From NCBI RefSeq assembly GCF_001467895.1, contig NZ_LNYO01000004.1, positions 62,001 to 126,000 on the forward strand: a stretch of DNA of 64,000 nt, given 5' to 3'. Positions 1 through 8,588 of this stretch are shown one piece after another. A model generated the notes under the pieces. The model did not search any database and was not told the DNA's origin. It saw only the letters and a program-made list of their open reading frames with translations. The stretch comes from Legionella nautarum (lineage in GTDB: Bacteria; Pseudomonadota; Gammaproteobacteria; Legionellales; Legionellaceae). The position numbers and the translations under genes were made by a program. Numbering within the stretch: position 1 is the stretch's first letter; each line of letters opens with the position of its first letter.

Positions 1-60
1 GTTGTATTTACCAGCGTGATATTGCTGTTCTATAAAATTAAAAAGTCTGTTATTGGCCAT
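1..60 (-). CDS. 5' end of an unidentified gene, cut by the window edge
   Basis: Reading leftwards from position 60 there is an ATG followed by 19 sense codons to the window edge (protein begins MANNRLFNFIEQ). No stop interrupts it. The upstream stretch is A-rich and has only a weak ribosome-binding site, a GA-run just before the ATG. No family can be named from 20 residues. It may be a real divergent gene or a chance short reading frame. Confidence 0.4.
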   Translation of the reverse strand, partial: MANNRLFNFIEQQYHAGKYN

Positions 61-220
61 TTTTTTTCAAGTTAAATTAATAATTTTTCATTATAACCAG
101 AAATTATTCAATTTAAAATAAAAGAATAAATTTTTTAACGCTGGAATCTAGAGCTCTTTGTCCCAGCTAATTAAGCAATGAAGAATCCCCCCGATCACAG
201 TTCTTAAAACAGTTACCAAC

Positions 221-253
221 AAATAGAGCCCCTACTCACCCCGGGGTCTATTT
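221..253. repeat. Hairpin in the region between divergent gene starts
   Basis: AAATAGA (221-227) pairs with TCTATTT (247-253) and CCCC (229-232) with GGGG (243-246), leaving one bulged G and a 10-base loop. It is GC-rich at the core and AT-rich at the base, like an intrinsic terminator, but it lies between two apparent divergent starts, so termination is not the obvious role. No long T-run follows on either side. Confidence 0.5.
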
Positions 254-322
254 ACTTTCAATATGGTTATGTTGATTGAAATATAATACAATTGTCAATT
301 TTATACTTAGTTGGTAATAAGT

Positions 323-1033
323 ATGTATTCGAGATTGGTTATAGAGAAACTTCGTTTTAAAGTTGTAATGAAGCGATATGTTCAAAGCAAATCTAGCCCA
401 GTTTTTTTTCAACCTGATGATAGGGCAAAGGAAATCTCTCAAAAAGGAGCAAAATTTGTAGAAAATATTTTCAGATTAAAAAGCATTCCCGAGGCACTTT
501 CCGGACGAAATGATGATTTTTATGCAGATGTTTTATCTCATGCAACAAATTTTATACAAGATCCTTCTACAGAGAATTTTAAAAAATTTAAGTTATCGTT
601 GCTAAGACTTGAAATAGATTATCATTTTTTTAAGGCAAAACTATTAAGAGAAGCATTTATTCCCGCAGCCTTTATTTCAGGTATAATGGGAGCTAGCCTC
701 ACTTTAATACTCGCAGGAATACTTGCCCTAACAGTTGGCACAGCAGTAGCAATGAACCCTGTTGGATTAATAACTATAGGACTATTGGCTGCAGTGGTAG
801 GAACTACCTTAATAGTAACGAATTTGTATCCTTATTATAAGTTACACAGAGATAGCAAACTTGATGATTTTGTAGCATTTTATGATTGTTTAAATGAATG
901 TGAAGATTTTAATAAGGCATTTTCGACTGACACGTCATTGCTAGCTTATCGAATAGGGCATGCTGGTGACGACGGTCGCGGAATTATCTATTACCAAGAT
1001 GATTCTACACCCTGCCATTCTGCGAGACTGTAA
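323..1033 (+). CDS. Orphan protein with a central glycine-rich membrane hairpin
   Basis: No family recognised. The protein is about 236 residues. The N-terminal ~110 residues are charged and look helical. A long hydrophobic stretch follows, rich in Gly and Ala, probably two membrane segments (around IMGASLTLILAGILALTVG and LITIGLLAAVVGTTLIV) separated by a short MNP turn. The C-terminal ~60 residues are polar and acidic. I chose the ATG at 323; a TTG at 311 in the same frame would add four residues and an ATG at 368 is also possible, as none has a strong ribosome-binding site. The gene is AT-rich and stands alone, ending before a hairpin. Small two-segment membrane proteins of this kind are common among Legionella accessory genes and some are secreted effectors, but nothing here proves that. 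Confidence 0.7.
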   Translation: MYSRLVIEKLRFKVVMKRYVQSKSSPVFFQPDDRAKEISQKGAKFVENIFRLKSIPEALSGRNDDFYADVLSHATNFIQDPSTENFKKFKLSLLRLEIDYHFFKAKLLREAFIPAAFISGIMGASLTLILAGILALTVGTAVAMNPVGLITIGLLAAVVGTTLIVTNLYPYYKLHRDSKLDDFVAFYDCLNECEDFNKAFSTDTSLLAYRIGHAGDDGRGIIYYQDDSTPCHSARL

Positions 1034-1078
1034 CCTATCATCCCCAGAGATAACCGTAGTACGACCCTACTTCTGCCA

Positions 1079-1116
1079 GTTAAGGAAATGAATTATGACA
1101 CTGTAATTTCCTTAAC
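1079..1116 (+). terminator. Probable terminator after the two-segment membrane protein gene
   Basis: GTTAAGGAAAT (1079-1089) is perfectly complementary to ATTTCCTTAAC (1106-1116), an 11-bp stem with a 16-base loop, followed by AATTTTATTCTT. The stem is AT-rich, so strength is uncertain. Confidence 0.55.
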
Positions 1117-1306
1117 AATTTTATTCTTAAAACAAGCCGCCTTGCTTAAGATTGACGACTCCCTTGCAAAAACGAACGATAGTTTATACTTCAGGGTAAA
1201 ACTATAAGGTGTAGTAGTTCAAACTTGATTTGACAATTGCCGTTTTTTAGAAGTGTCTGTCAAATGAAATTAGTTTATAAATTTTTCCATCCAGATTTGT
1301 TTGCCA

Positions 1307-2539
1307 TCAACCAAAGTTAGATTTTAATGATTCCTCATCACTAGGACTATTATCTTTTTTACGTGCTTCTTCCAATTGTCGATATAAATTACCTAAATCT
1401 CCTTGCTCAGCAATTTTTTGGTCTGCGGCATTTAAATCAGCCCCATCTAGAATCTTTTGACTAATATTCTGTTTTTGGGTGGCAGAATAGGCACCAAAGA
1501 AAGAACCCCAAAAGTGATTATATTCGGCGCCCAGTGTAACTCTTTGCTGATAGGTATAGTTTAATTGTCTAATCTGTTCAATTATTCTTTCTACTTCGTT
1601 TTGCTGTAATTCGACATCAACAGGGTACTCCGAAGCAAATTTGGTTGCTGCCTGCAATGCCTCGGCGGAAGTAAATTTCGCTGCATTTTTTACTATCGGG
1701 CTAGCTCTCAATGCTTCAACAGTTATCTGCCGATTTTCTTTATACAGGCCAACAGCCTGGCCGATCATTGTTGCGACGTAACGCCCACAATTAACCGTAT
1801 CAAAGGTACCTTGATAGAGATCTCTAGGATCGATCAATTGACTTCCGGGCATATCAATGGGATCCCCTTGAGCAATTCTAAGCCTAATGTGATTGACACC
1901 AAAAAGGCCATCCAATCGGCCTTTGCCAACTTCAGGAATGAGATGGGTTATCTCAACTTCATCTAAAACCACTCCTTGTCTTTTCAACTCATCAATTATT
2001 AAGTCTGCAGATATTTCTGGGGTTATCTCCTTAGTAGTATCAACCGTGGCATGAATAATAATCAAACGATTTTCTATCAATTGATAACTACTATTGGCAA
2101 TAATAGCTACTTGATCGAATAGGCTAGAAAATTTCTTAATACCCAAGCTAGCTGATTTTATGTCTTCTTGAAGAATCTCTAGATCCTCTTTATCATCCTC
2201 ATTCAGTTTTTGTTTTTGCAAGTTTGTATAAAATTTTTTTTGATTACCTTGTTTAATCCTGGACTCAATCAAATCTAGTTGATCTAAAGTATAAGGTCTT
2301 TCGTTAGCAAAACAGTCAAGTATTGCTTGCCATTCTTGTGCCCATTCAGAGTCTCTTGAAGCCTTTTTCCAAGCTTGCTTACCTTCATTAAGTATTCTAT
2401 CTTTGTCGCCTAAAACAGAGTTAAAACCTTCAAAAATTGGTTTCGGATAATAGAGACGAACCTCAACCTCTTCATAAAGAGCATCTACCAAGCATCTATT
2501 TAGGTCTGATGGTCTCAAACGACCTCGATCATCTGCCAT
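1307..2539 (-). CDS. Orphan 410-residue protein, possible cysteine-protease-like fold
   Basis: No family recognised with confidence. The protein is soluble and charged, with no signal peptide or membrane segment. Residues ~85-145 are Lys/Glu-rich and probably helical. Residues ~155-260 alternate hydrophobic strands and contain TVNCGRYVATMIG, where Cys251-Gly starts a hydrophobic helix, preceded by His217 and Asp237. A Cys-Gly after a strand, with an upstream His and Asp, recalls clan CE cysteine proteases (Ulp1 and YopJ type), but the His-Cys spacing is shorter than usual, so this is speculation. The C-terminus is polar and acidic (SPSDEESLKSNFG), as in many Dot/Icm substrates. The start is an ATG with a weak ribosome-binding site. 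The gene stands alone in AT-rich DNA. Confidence 0.75.
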   Translation of the reverse strand: MADDRGRLRPSDLNRCLVDALYEEVEVRLYYPKPIFEGFNSVLGDKDRILNEGKQAWKKASRDSEWAQEWQAILDCFANERPYTLDQLDLIESRIKQGNQKKFYTNLQKQKLNEDDKEDLEILQEDIKSASLGIKKFSSLFDQVAIIANSSYQLIENRLIIIHATVDTTKEITPEISADLIIDELKRQGVVLDEVEITHLIPEVGKGRLDGLFGVNHIRLRIAQGDPIDMPGSQLIDPRDLYQGTFDTVNCGRYVATMIGQAVGLYKENRQITVEALRASPIVKNAAKFTSAEALQAATKFASEYPVDVELQQNEVERIIEQIRQLNYTYQQRVTLGAEYNHFWGSFFGAYSATQKQNISQKILDGADLNAADQKIAEQGDLGNLYRQLEEARKKDNSPSDEESLKSNFG

Positions 2540-2912
2540 AATATTTCAACCACAAAAGAATTATATTTAAAGATATCATTTCTATCTTAAGGTATTATTA
2601 ATATTGTCTAGATACGGAACAATCTTTTGAGGGGCACCAAGCGCAATCAAGGTTTTATTCTTAGATACACGAGTAGATTATCAGCGGATTAAGCTCAGAA
2701 AAGCCTCATATATTATGGCTAACTATGCATCTTTAAGATGAAATGCAATTAAATTTCCTAACAGTTTAAATTCATGATATAATTGATTAAAAATTAAACA
2801 GTAATATGATTACCTATAATCTTTTTGTAACTCCCTTAATCGCCATCTCGCACAAAGCATAGAATGAAAAGCACTGATGGCAATCTGCTAAACATTTATA
2901 AGGAAAAACAAC
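2540..2912. other. AT-rich intergenic stretch between divergent genes
   Basis: The region separates the divergent 410-residue orphan gene and the helicase gene. I see no reading frame with a convincing start, no tRNA and no long repeat. A TATAAT hexamer at 2815-2820 is the best promoter element for the helicase, leaving a leader of about 85 bases. Confidence 0.6.
2815..2820 (+). promoter_or_regulatory. Candidate -10 element upstream of the RhlE-type helicase
   Basis: Perfect TATAAT, 93 bases before the start codon. No good -35 sits 16-18 bases upstream; only TTAAAC at 2794 (15-base spacing) is near. In such AT-rich DNA a chance match is plausible. Confidence 0.3.
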
Positions 2913-4160
2913 ATGAGTTTCGCATCATTGGGTCTGATAGAACCCCTACTTCGTGCCATTAGCGAATTAGGCTATCTTCAACCCTCACCCATTCAAACTC
3001 AGGCGATCCCTGCCATCTTAAGCGCTAAGGACGTACTGGCTTCAGCTCAAACTGGAACAGGTAAAACGGCTAGTTTTGTCTTGCCTATTTTACAAAAATT
3101 AACAGATAAACCTCGTGCTAAAAATAACCGAACTAAGGTTCTAATAGTTACTCCAACCCGCGAACTAGCTGCTCAAGTTCATGAAAGTATTGTCCAATAT
3201 GGACGCCATTTGTCTCTGCGTTCTGCTGTTGTTTTTGGCGGCGTAAAAATCAACCCACAAATGATGAAATTACGTGGTGGTGTAGAGCTATTAGTAGCAA
3301 CACCTGGACGATTATTGGATTTACAGCAGCAACGAGCTATCCAATTGGATGAAGTAGATACCCTAGTATTAGATGAAGCAGATCGCATGTTAGATATGGG
3401 TTTTATTCACGACATAAAGCGCATTATTAAGTTATTGCCTGCAAAGCGACAAAATCTCATGTTTTCGGCTACTTTTTCTGAGGAAATTCGCTCTCTTGTT
3501 AAAGGAATATTAACACAACCAGTTGTCATTGACGTAGCTCCCCGCAATACAACTGCGGCTGCGATAAAACAGATCGTTCATCCAGTAGATAAAAGCCGTA
3601 AATCGGCTTTGCTAAGCCATTTAATCCATAAAAATAAATTGGGACAAACACTAGTGTTTTCTCGAACCAAACATGGAGCAAACAAACTAGTAAAACAATT
3701 AGCTCAAGACCAGATTCATGCCGCAGCTATTCATGGCAATAAATCACAGTCACAGCGTACCAAGGCGCTAGCTGAATTTAAATCTGGCGAGTTACATGTT
3801 TTAGTTGCGACCGATATTGCTGCCCGGGGTATTGATATTGACCAACTACCTTGTGTTATCAATTTTGATCTTCCGCAAGTCGCTGAAGACTATGTACACC
3901 GCATTGGCCGAACAGGTCGAGCTGGCGCTTCAGGACAGGCAATTTCTTTAGTAAGCGCCGATGAAATAGAGCAATTATATGCAATAGAGCGGTTGATTAA
4001 GCGTAAACTTGAGAGAACTGAAATTGAAGATTTTGAACCCAATCACAATCTCCCTAGCAGTGCAGCGCCTACTCTAACTAGAAAAACTTTTCCGCAAAAA
4101 AAGAAACCAAACGTCATTGCGAAAAAAGCTCAGAAACAACGGTTTGTCAAACGTACTTAA
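2913..4160 (+). CDS. rhlE: ATP-dependent DEAD-box RNA helicase, RhlE type
   Basis: An ATP-driven RNA unwinding enzyme of the kind used in ribosome assembly, mRNA decay or cold adaptation. All core motifs are present in order: Q motif (PSPIQTQAI), Walker A (AQTGTGKT), [16 protein letters not shown] ([13 protein letters not shown]), SAT (FSATF), and in the second domain the ARGID and HRIGRTGR motifs. After about residue 370 comes a short Lys-rich tail ending in [12 protein letters not shown], which probably binds RNA. The 415-residue length and tail fit RhlE rather than DeaD/CsdA, which is much longer. AAGGA at about 2900 supports the start. The downstream DUF4169 gene is 58 bases away with no terminator between, so the two may be cotranscribed. 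Confidence 0.93.
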   Translation: MSFASLGLIEPLLRAISELGYLQPSPIQTQAIPAILSAKDVLASAQTGTGKTASFVLPILQKLTDKPRAKNNRTKVLIVTPTRELAAQVHESIVQYGRHLSLRSAVVFGGVKINPQMMKLRGGVELLVATPGRLLDLQQQRAIQLDEVDTLVLDEADRMLDMGFIHDIKRIIKLLPAKRQNLMFSATFSEEIRSLVKGILTQPVVIDVAPRNTTAAAIKQIVHPVDKSRKSALLSHLIHKNKLGQTLVFSRTKHGANKLVKQLAQDQIHAAAIHGNKSQSQRTKALAEFKSGELHVLVATDIAARGIDIDQLPCVINFDLPQVAEDYVHRIGRTGRAGASGQAISLVSADEIEQLYAIERLIKRKLERTEIEDFEPNHNLPSSAAPTLTRKTFPQKKKPNVIAKKAQKQRFVKRT

Positions 4161-4218
4161 TGATTCACCCCTGTTTTATGCGCTATAGTATAACCAACCT
4201 GATATAAAAGAGATTTTT

Positions 4219-4407
4219 ATGGTAAAGATCATTAATCTTAATAAAAAAAGAAAGGCTAAAATTCGTTTAGAAAAAGAAAAAAAAGCGTCTGAAAACCGCA
4301 TTAAATTTGGAAGAACAAAAAAAGAAAAGTTGGCAGAGCAACAAGAGAAAGAACGTGATGAACATCATCTCGATGGTCACAAATTGGAACAAAAAAAGGA
4401 AGAGTAA
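4219..4407 (+). CDS. DUF4169 family small basic protein
   Basis: A 62-residue, highly charged protein beginning VKIINLNKKRKAKIR and continuing ASENRIKFGRTKKEK, which matches the DUF4169 pattern (INLN-x-x-RKA then EN-R-x-x-FGR-x-K). It should be one long Lys/Glu-rich helix. Its function is unknown. I know the family mainly from Alphaproteobacteria, so its presence here is mildly unusual. It follows the helicase gene by 58 bases, and a bidirectional-looking hairpin at 4452 ends the unit. A role with RNA or ribosomes would suit its charge and its neighbour, but that is inference. Confidence 0.8.
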   Translation: MVKIINLNKKRKAKIRLEKEKKASENRIKFGRTKKEKLAEQQEKERDEHHLDGHKLEQKKEE

Positions 4408-4451
4408 GGAAGCGGTTTTTTGATTATTAATTAGATGTGTGTTGCGCTTTT

Positions 4452-4485
4452 AAAGCTCCATCAGAACAAACTGACAGAGCTTTTT
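4452..4485 (+). terminator. Terminator hairpin between convergent DUF4169 and EF-G genes
   Basis: AAAGCTC (4452-4458) pairs with GAGCTTT, with an inner TCAG/CTGA stem, and on the plus strand the arm runs into TTTTT. It lies between two converging genes and could serve both, though the T-run favours the plus strand. Confidence 0.6.
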
Positions 4486-4500
4486 AAAAGGACTAAGCAC

Positions 4501-6597
4501 TTACTTAGCAGCTGCGGCTGCGGCTTTCTTCTCTTTTTCTTTGGCAATTACTGCTTCAGCTACACTGGTTGGGCAGGGAGCGTAGTGAGAAAATTCCATT
4601 GAGAATTGACCACGACCAGAGGTAAGGGTACGCAAAGTAGAGATGTAACCAAACATTTCTGAAAGAGGGACATCAGCCTTAATGCGAACACCTGCTGCAC
4701 TGGGTTCCTGACCTGAAATCATGCCGCGACGACGGTTCAAATCCCCAATCACATTACCTACGTCTTCTTCGGTACTATAGACGTCAACCTTCATAATCGG
4801 CTCAAGCAATTGTGGGCCAGCTTTTGGCATAGATTGACGAAAAGCACCTTTTGCAGCAATTTCAAACGCAATTGCTGAGGAATCAACGGCATGGTAAGCA
4901 CCATCAGTGAGGTTAATCACGACATCCAATACAGGGAAACCAGCTAAAGTACCTGTTTCCATCATTGAACGAAAACCTTTCTCGATTGCTGGAAAGAATT
5001 CTTTAGGAACATTTCCACCCACCACAGAGGTCATGAAAGTAAAGCCAGAGTTTGGCTCACCTGGTTCTATTGTGTAATCAATCTTACCGTATTGACCAGC
5101 ACCCCCTGATTGTTTTTTGTGGGTATAGCTGTCTTGAATCGATTTGGTAATGGTTTCACGATAAGCAACCTGTGGTTGGCCTACTATTAATTCAACATCG
5201 TAAGTACGTTTTAGAATATCCACTTTAATATCAAGATGTAATTCACCCATACCACGAAGAATGGTTTCACCTGAATCTTCATCAGTTTCTACCCTAAAGG
5301 TTGGATCTTCTGCAACCATTTTACCAATAGCAATACCCATTTTTTCGGTAGAGCCTTTATCTTTTGGCGCAACTGCAATAGAAATCACTGGCTCCGGGAA
5401 AACCATCGCTTCAAGTGTACACTCGTGCTCAGGATCGCAAAGTGTGTGGCCAGTACGCACGTTTTTCATGCCTACGATAGCGATAATGTCGCCTGCCTCA
5501 GCAGATTGTAATTCATTACGCTCATTGGCTTGCATTTCAACCATACGGCCGACACGTTCAGTTTTACCAGTAAAGGAGTTAAGGATTGTATCCCCTTTAT
5601 TTAATCTTCCTGAATAGATACGTATGAAGGTAAGCGCACCAAAACGGTCATCCATGATTTTAAATGCCAAGGCGCGGAATGGTTCATCAGGAGAAACAAT
5701 AGCGAATTGGCCATTTGGTTCACCTTCAGCATTAGTCAAAGGCTGTGGATTTACTTCATGGGGAGCCGGTAAATAGTCAACTACTGCATCCAATAATAGC
5801 TGCATCCCTTTATTCTTAAAAGCCGAACCGCAATAAGTGGGGAAGAAGGCTAACTCAAGGGTACCTTTACGGATGCAACGCTTAATGTCTTCGATTGAAG
5901 GCTCTTCGCCATCCAAATAAGACATCAGCAAATCATCATCCATTTCCAATGCCGTTTCAATTAATTGTGCGCGATAGGTTTCAACATCATCAACCATATC
6001 AGCGGGTACGTCGGTAATGGTGTAATTTTCTGGCTGGCCAGTTTCGTCCCAAACATAGGCTTTACGGGTTAATAAATCAACCACCCCTACGAAACTATCT
6101 TCAAAACCGATAGGCAAAGTCATAATTAAAGGATTTGCACCCAATACTTTTTTAATTTGCTCAGTGACTTTCAAAAAGTTAGCGCCGACACGGTCGAGTT
6201 TGTTGACGAAAATCAAACGAGATACTTTTGAATTGTTCGCATAGCGCCAGTTGGTTTCTGACTGGGGCTCAACACCGCCAGAACCACAGAATACCCCGAT
6301 GCCGCCATCAAGTACTTTCAGTGAACGATATACTTCTACTGTGAAGTCAACGTGTCCTGGGGTATCGATGACGTTGAAACGAGTACCTTTCCAGAAACAA
6401 CTGACTGCTGCTGACTGGATAGTAATACCGCGCTCCGCTTCTTGTTCCATAAAATCGGTTGTTGATTCACCTTCGTGAACTTCACCCATCTTATGAATTC
6501 TACCCGTCAGCTTAAGAATACGTTCGGTAGTGGTGGTTTTTCCGGCATCAACGTGAGCAAAGATACCAATGTTTCTGTACAGGTTTAAATCAGCCAT
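4501..6597 (-). CDS. fusA2: Elongation factor G, second (FusA2-type) paralogue
   Basis: A translation GTPase of 698 residues. G1 is [13 protein letters not shown]3 is DTPGH and G4 is NKLDR, followed by EF-G domains II-V (GMGELHLDI in domain [23 protein letters not shown] in domain IV). The sequence, for example [17 protein letters not shown] and [17 protein letters not shown], resembles the stand-alone FusA2 of Vibrio and Pseudomonas more than the str-operon EF-G. No rpsL, rpsG or tuf gene is nearby, which fits a paralogue. The C-terminus carries an unusual Lys/Ala-rich tail ([13 protein letters not shown]). Whether it drives translocation, recycling or a stress role is not visible. The gene is monocistronic with its own -10 element. 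Confidence 0.88.
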   Translation of the reverse strand: MADLNLYRNIGIFAHVDAGKTTTTERILKLTGRIHKMGEVHEGESTTDFMEQEAERGITIQSAAVSCFWKGTRFNVIDTPGHVDFTVEVYRSLKVLDGGIGVFCGSGGVEPQSETNWRYANNSKVSRLIFVNKLDRVGANFLKVTEQIKKVLGANPLIMTLPIGFEDSFVGVVDLLTRKAYVWDETGQPENYTITDVPADMVDDVETYRAQLIETALEMDDDLLMSYLDGEEPSIEDIKRCIRKGTLELAFFPTYCGSAFKNKGMQLLLDAVVDYLPAPHEVNPQPLTNAEGEPNGQFAIVSPDEPFRALAFKIMDDRFGALTFIRIYSGRLNKGDTILNSFTGKTERVGRMVEMQANERNELQSAEAGDIIAIVGMKNVRTGHTLCDPEHECTLEAMVFPEPVISIAVAPKDKGSTEKMGIAIGKMVAEDPTFRVETDEDSGETILRGMGELHLDIKVDILKRTYDVELIVGQPQVAYRETITKSIQDSYTHKKQSGGAGQYGKIDYTIEPGEPNSGFTFMTSVVGGNVPKEFFPAIEKGFRSMMETGTLAGFPVLDVVINLTDGAYHAVDSSAIAFEIAAKGAFRQSMPKAGPQLLEPIMKVDVYSTEEDVGNVIGDLNRRRGMISGQEPSAAGVRIKADVPLSEMFGYISTLRTLTSGRGQFSMEFSHYAPCPTSVAEAVIAKEKEKKAAAAAAK

Positions 6598-6638
6598 AGC
6601 TCTCTTCTAAAATTCAAATGGATAAAAAATTGTCACGT

Positions 6639-6667
6639 ATTATACAGCATTTTATTCGGATTTGCAG
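6639..6667 (-). promoter_or_regulatory. Candidate promoter of the EF-G paralogue
   Basis: On the minus strand a perfect TATAAT lies at 6644-6639, about 42 bases before the ATG. The -35 position (17-base spacer, 6662-6667) reads CTGCAA, a poor match to TTGACA. The -10 is good; the whole promoter is only moderately supported. Confidence 0.45.
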
Positions 6668-6721
6668 CAAAACTTTGTTCTATTAACTCTTTTTTATATT
6701 ATTTCACCTATTGGTTTATCA

Positions 6722-7684
6722 TTAGACATTGCACATCAGATTAATCGTTTTTAAATTCTCATTGTTAAAACGATATTGATTGTTCGCTATGGTATCAACA
6801 TGCCGATAAGCTGCAATACGACTAGGGCTTAAGATAGTTGGATATACCTTGTGTTGATTAGCTAGAACACAACCCTCACCAATCCAAAATTGAACAGCAG
6901 AAGATGAGCAACTGCGAAAGGGGATTGTTAATTCTCCACTAGGCCGAATCTTGCGGTGAACAAGTAGAATTTTGTTTTTTGCTTGCCTAGTATCCAGTTC
7001 AATAGAGGTTTGAATATAGGCTGTATGTAAGGCGGCAGAGTGGATAAGGGTTTCATGAGAGGGATTGTTAAGACGTAAATTTCGGCTTGCTCTTTCTAAG
7101 GCTTGAAGCTTAGTTAATTGCCCCTGTTCACGCTGCCAGGCTAGGCTGATTTCCTCATAGTTTTGTTGAATACGGGCAGCAAATTTTTTTCTATCGACAA
7201 GCTCGGACTCCCGTTTGGCATCAATGCGAATATTAAGGTCTGATTTTAGGAGCCAATGGTTATAAAAAGCGACTATTTCCAAGAATGACCTAATATAGTG
7301 TTCAATTTCTACTGTAGGGATATGGTTAATTTGAGCTAGATAACTGTCTTGTAAATAATATTCAAGCACAATCGGATAAGGATAGAGGTGTGCAATCCTT
7401 GCAAGCGTCTGCAGCATAAATCGGACATTGAAGACCTCTGCCCAATTCGCTAAGAAAGATCTTGGGACCTGCGGTGATTTGTAAGCGCCAAAGATAATAT
7501 TAATGACTAATTCTTTTTGCATTTTACGTGAATTTGTTATGGTTTCTAGTACCGCTTCTTTTGTTTTTTGATCAATGCTGCTTAAAATAACTTTGGGATG
7601 AGTCAACGCTCGCATAATTTCTTCGTTTCCCCCTTGAATATAATTCTGGTTTAGGGGGAAATAAACTAACTTATCGATATTCAT
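6722..7684 (-). CDS. Orphan 320-residue protein coupled to a methyltransferase
   Basis: No family recognised. The protein appears soluble, with a mostly helical N-terminal two-thirds and a basic Arg-rich middle (about residues 150-215). The last ~90 residues look more strand-like (LLVHRKIRPSGELTIPFRS, then a Cys-Ser-rich turn and VQFWIGEGCVLANQHKVYPT). No catalytic signature stands out. Its ATG overlaps the TGA of the upstream methyltransferase gene (ATGA at 7684-7681), so the two are almost certainly translated together and may act in one pathway, with the methyltransferase modifying a product or substrate of this protein. The end of the gene is 124 bases before the EF-G start, without a clear terminator. 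Confidence 0.8.
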   Translation of the reverse strand: MNIDKLVYFPLNQNYIQGGNEEIMRALTHPKVILSSIDQKTKEAVLETITNSRKMQKELVINIIFGAYKSPQVPRSFLANWAEVFNVRFMLQTLARIAHLYPYPIVLEYYLQDSYLAQINHIPTVEIEHYIRSFLEIVAFYNHWLLKSDLNIRIDAKRESELVDRKKFAARIQQNYEEISLAWQREQGQLTKLQALERASRNLRLNNPSHETLIHSAALHTAYIQTSIELDTRQAKNKILLVHRKIRPSGELTIPFRSCSSSAVQFWIGEGCVLANQHKVYPTILSPSRIAAYRHVDTIANNQYRFNNENLKTINLMCNV

Positions 7685-8475
7685 AGATCCGTCCGTTGAG
7701 CGATAAGTTCAATTTTGAGATGATGAATAGCTATGACTTCTTCAGAGCAGTACTGATCATTTTCGAGCCATTTGTCTGCTAATTCTTCGATAAATAGGCG
7801 ACGTTTCTCTGAGTCCAAATGATTAAGAAAATTACAAACCGGGTCGATTGAATCCATCAATTCTTTTTTAGTTTTGAAGTGAACCGTTGTTTTTGCAGTT
7901 TTAATTTGGATAACTCGTAACCCCGCTTGTTCAACCAGGACGGCATATTCAGCAGGTGAAAAGTAGGAGGCACCCTGTTTGAACTCAGGAAAATAAGAGT
8001 TCCATTGCGGTGATTTAGCTATTTTTTTTGCAACTGTTCCTAAATTGTTAACTTCTTTACCCGGCATGACGATTAACAAAAGTCCTCCTGGCTTTAGACT
8101 CCCTTTAATTAACTGGAGTGCTTTTTGTTGATCAGCGACCCAATGCATGGTTGAGAATGAAACAACTTTATCGAACTTTTCTCTATAATTTATTTCTGTT
8201 GCAGAACAATGGATAAAAGAAAGCTGTGGGTAGTGCTCACGAGCGTAGGCAATCATTTTCTCTGAATAGTCAATGCCAGTAACCTCGCTTGCTTGTTCAG
8301 CAATCAATGCGGTAATTCTGCCATCGCCACAACCTATATCAAGGACAACATCCTCAGGCTCAAATGAGAAATTCTTTAGCGTTTCATTAGCCCATCCCCA
8401 TTGCATTTGGGAATTGTGTTTATAATTTTCAGCCTGATTGTTGAATGAATGATTCACGGAGTTAATATTCTGCAT
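7681..8475 (-). CDS. Class I SAM-dependent methyltransferase
   Basis: A 264-residue methyltransferase. Motif I is VVLDIGCGDGRITAL (about residues 40-55), the acidic residue binding the SAM ribose is in VTGIDYS, and the post-motif strands are FDKVVSFSTMHWV and LKPGGLLLIVMPG. The order and the MHWV sequence resemble trans-aconitate methyltransferase and related small-molecule O-methyltransferases, but the substrate cannot be read. It is the first gene of a two-gene unit with the orphan at 6722-7684 (ATGA overlap), and is transcribed divergently from a LysR regulator 113 bases away, a common arrangement for LysR control of the neighbour. Confidence 0.88.
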   Translation of the reverse strand: MQNINSVNHSFNNQAENYKHNSQMQWGWANETLKNFSFEPEDVVLDIGCGDGRITALIAEQASEVTGIDYSEKMIAYAREHYPQLSFIHCSATEINYREKFDKVVSFSTMHWVADQQKALQLIKGSLKPGGLLLIVMPGKEVNNLGTVAKKIAKSPQWNSYFPEFKQGASYFSPAEYAVLVEQAGLRVIQIKTAKTTVHFKTKKELMDSIDPVCNFLNHLDSEKRRLFIEELADKWLENDQYCSEEVIAIHHLKIELIAQRTDL

Positions 8476-8557
8476 TTTTAAATCTCTTTAAAAGTTAGAC
8501 CGATTAGATCAAAATTCGATCAACATGTTGTCATAGGCATAGCTATATGTAAAATAT

Positions 8558-8583
8558 ATAACTCTTATCTTTACCATAGTTAT
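8558..8583. promoter_or_regulatory. Dyad in the LysR-methyltransferase divergent promoter region
   Basis: ATAACT (8558-8563) and AGTTAT (8578-8583) form an inverted repeat with a 14-base centre, immediately before the LysR start codon. LysR proteins bind interrupted dyads of about this size (T-N11-A type) in the space they share with a divergent target. A second near-repeat, GATCAA twice, lies at about 8509-8524. Confidence 0.4.
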
Positions 8584-8588
8584 AATTT

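Noticed and set aside
5261-5617. A 118-residue open frame antisense to the EF-G gene
   Set aside because: It is fully contained in the EF-G coding sequence and shows no start signal or recognisable domain.
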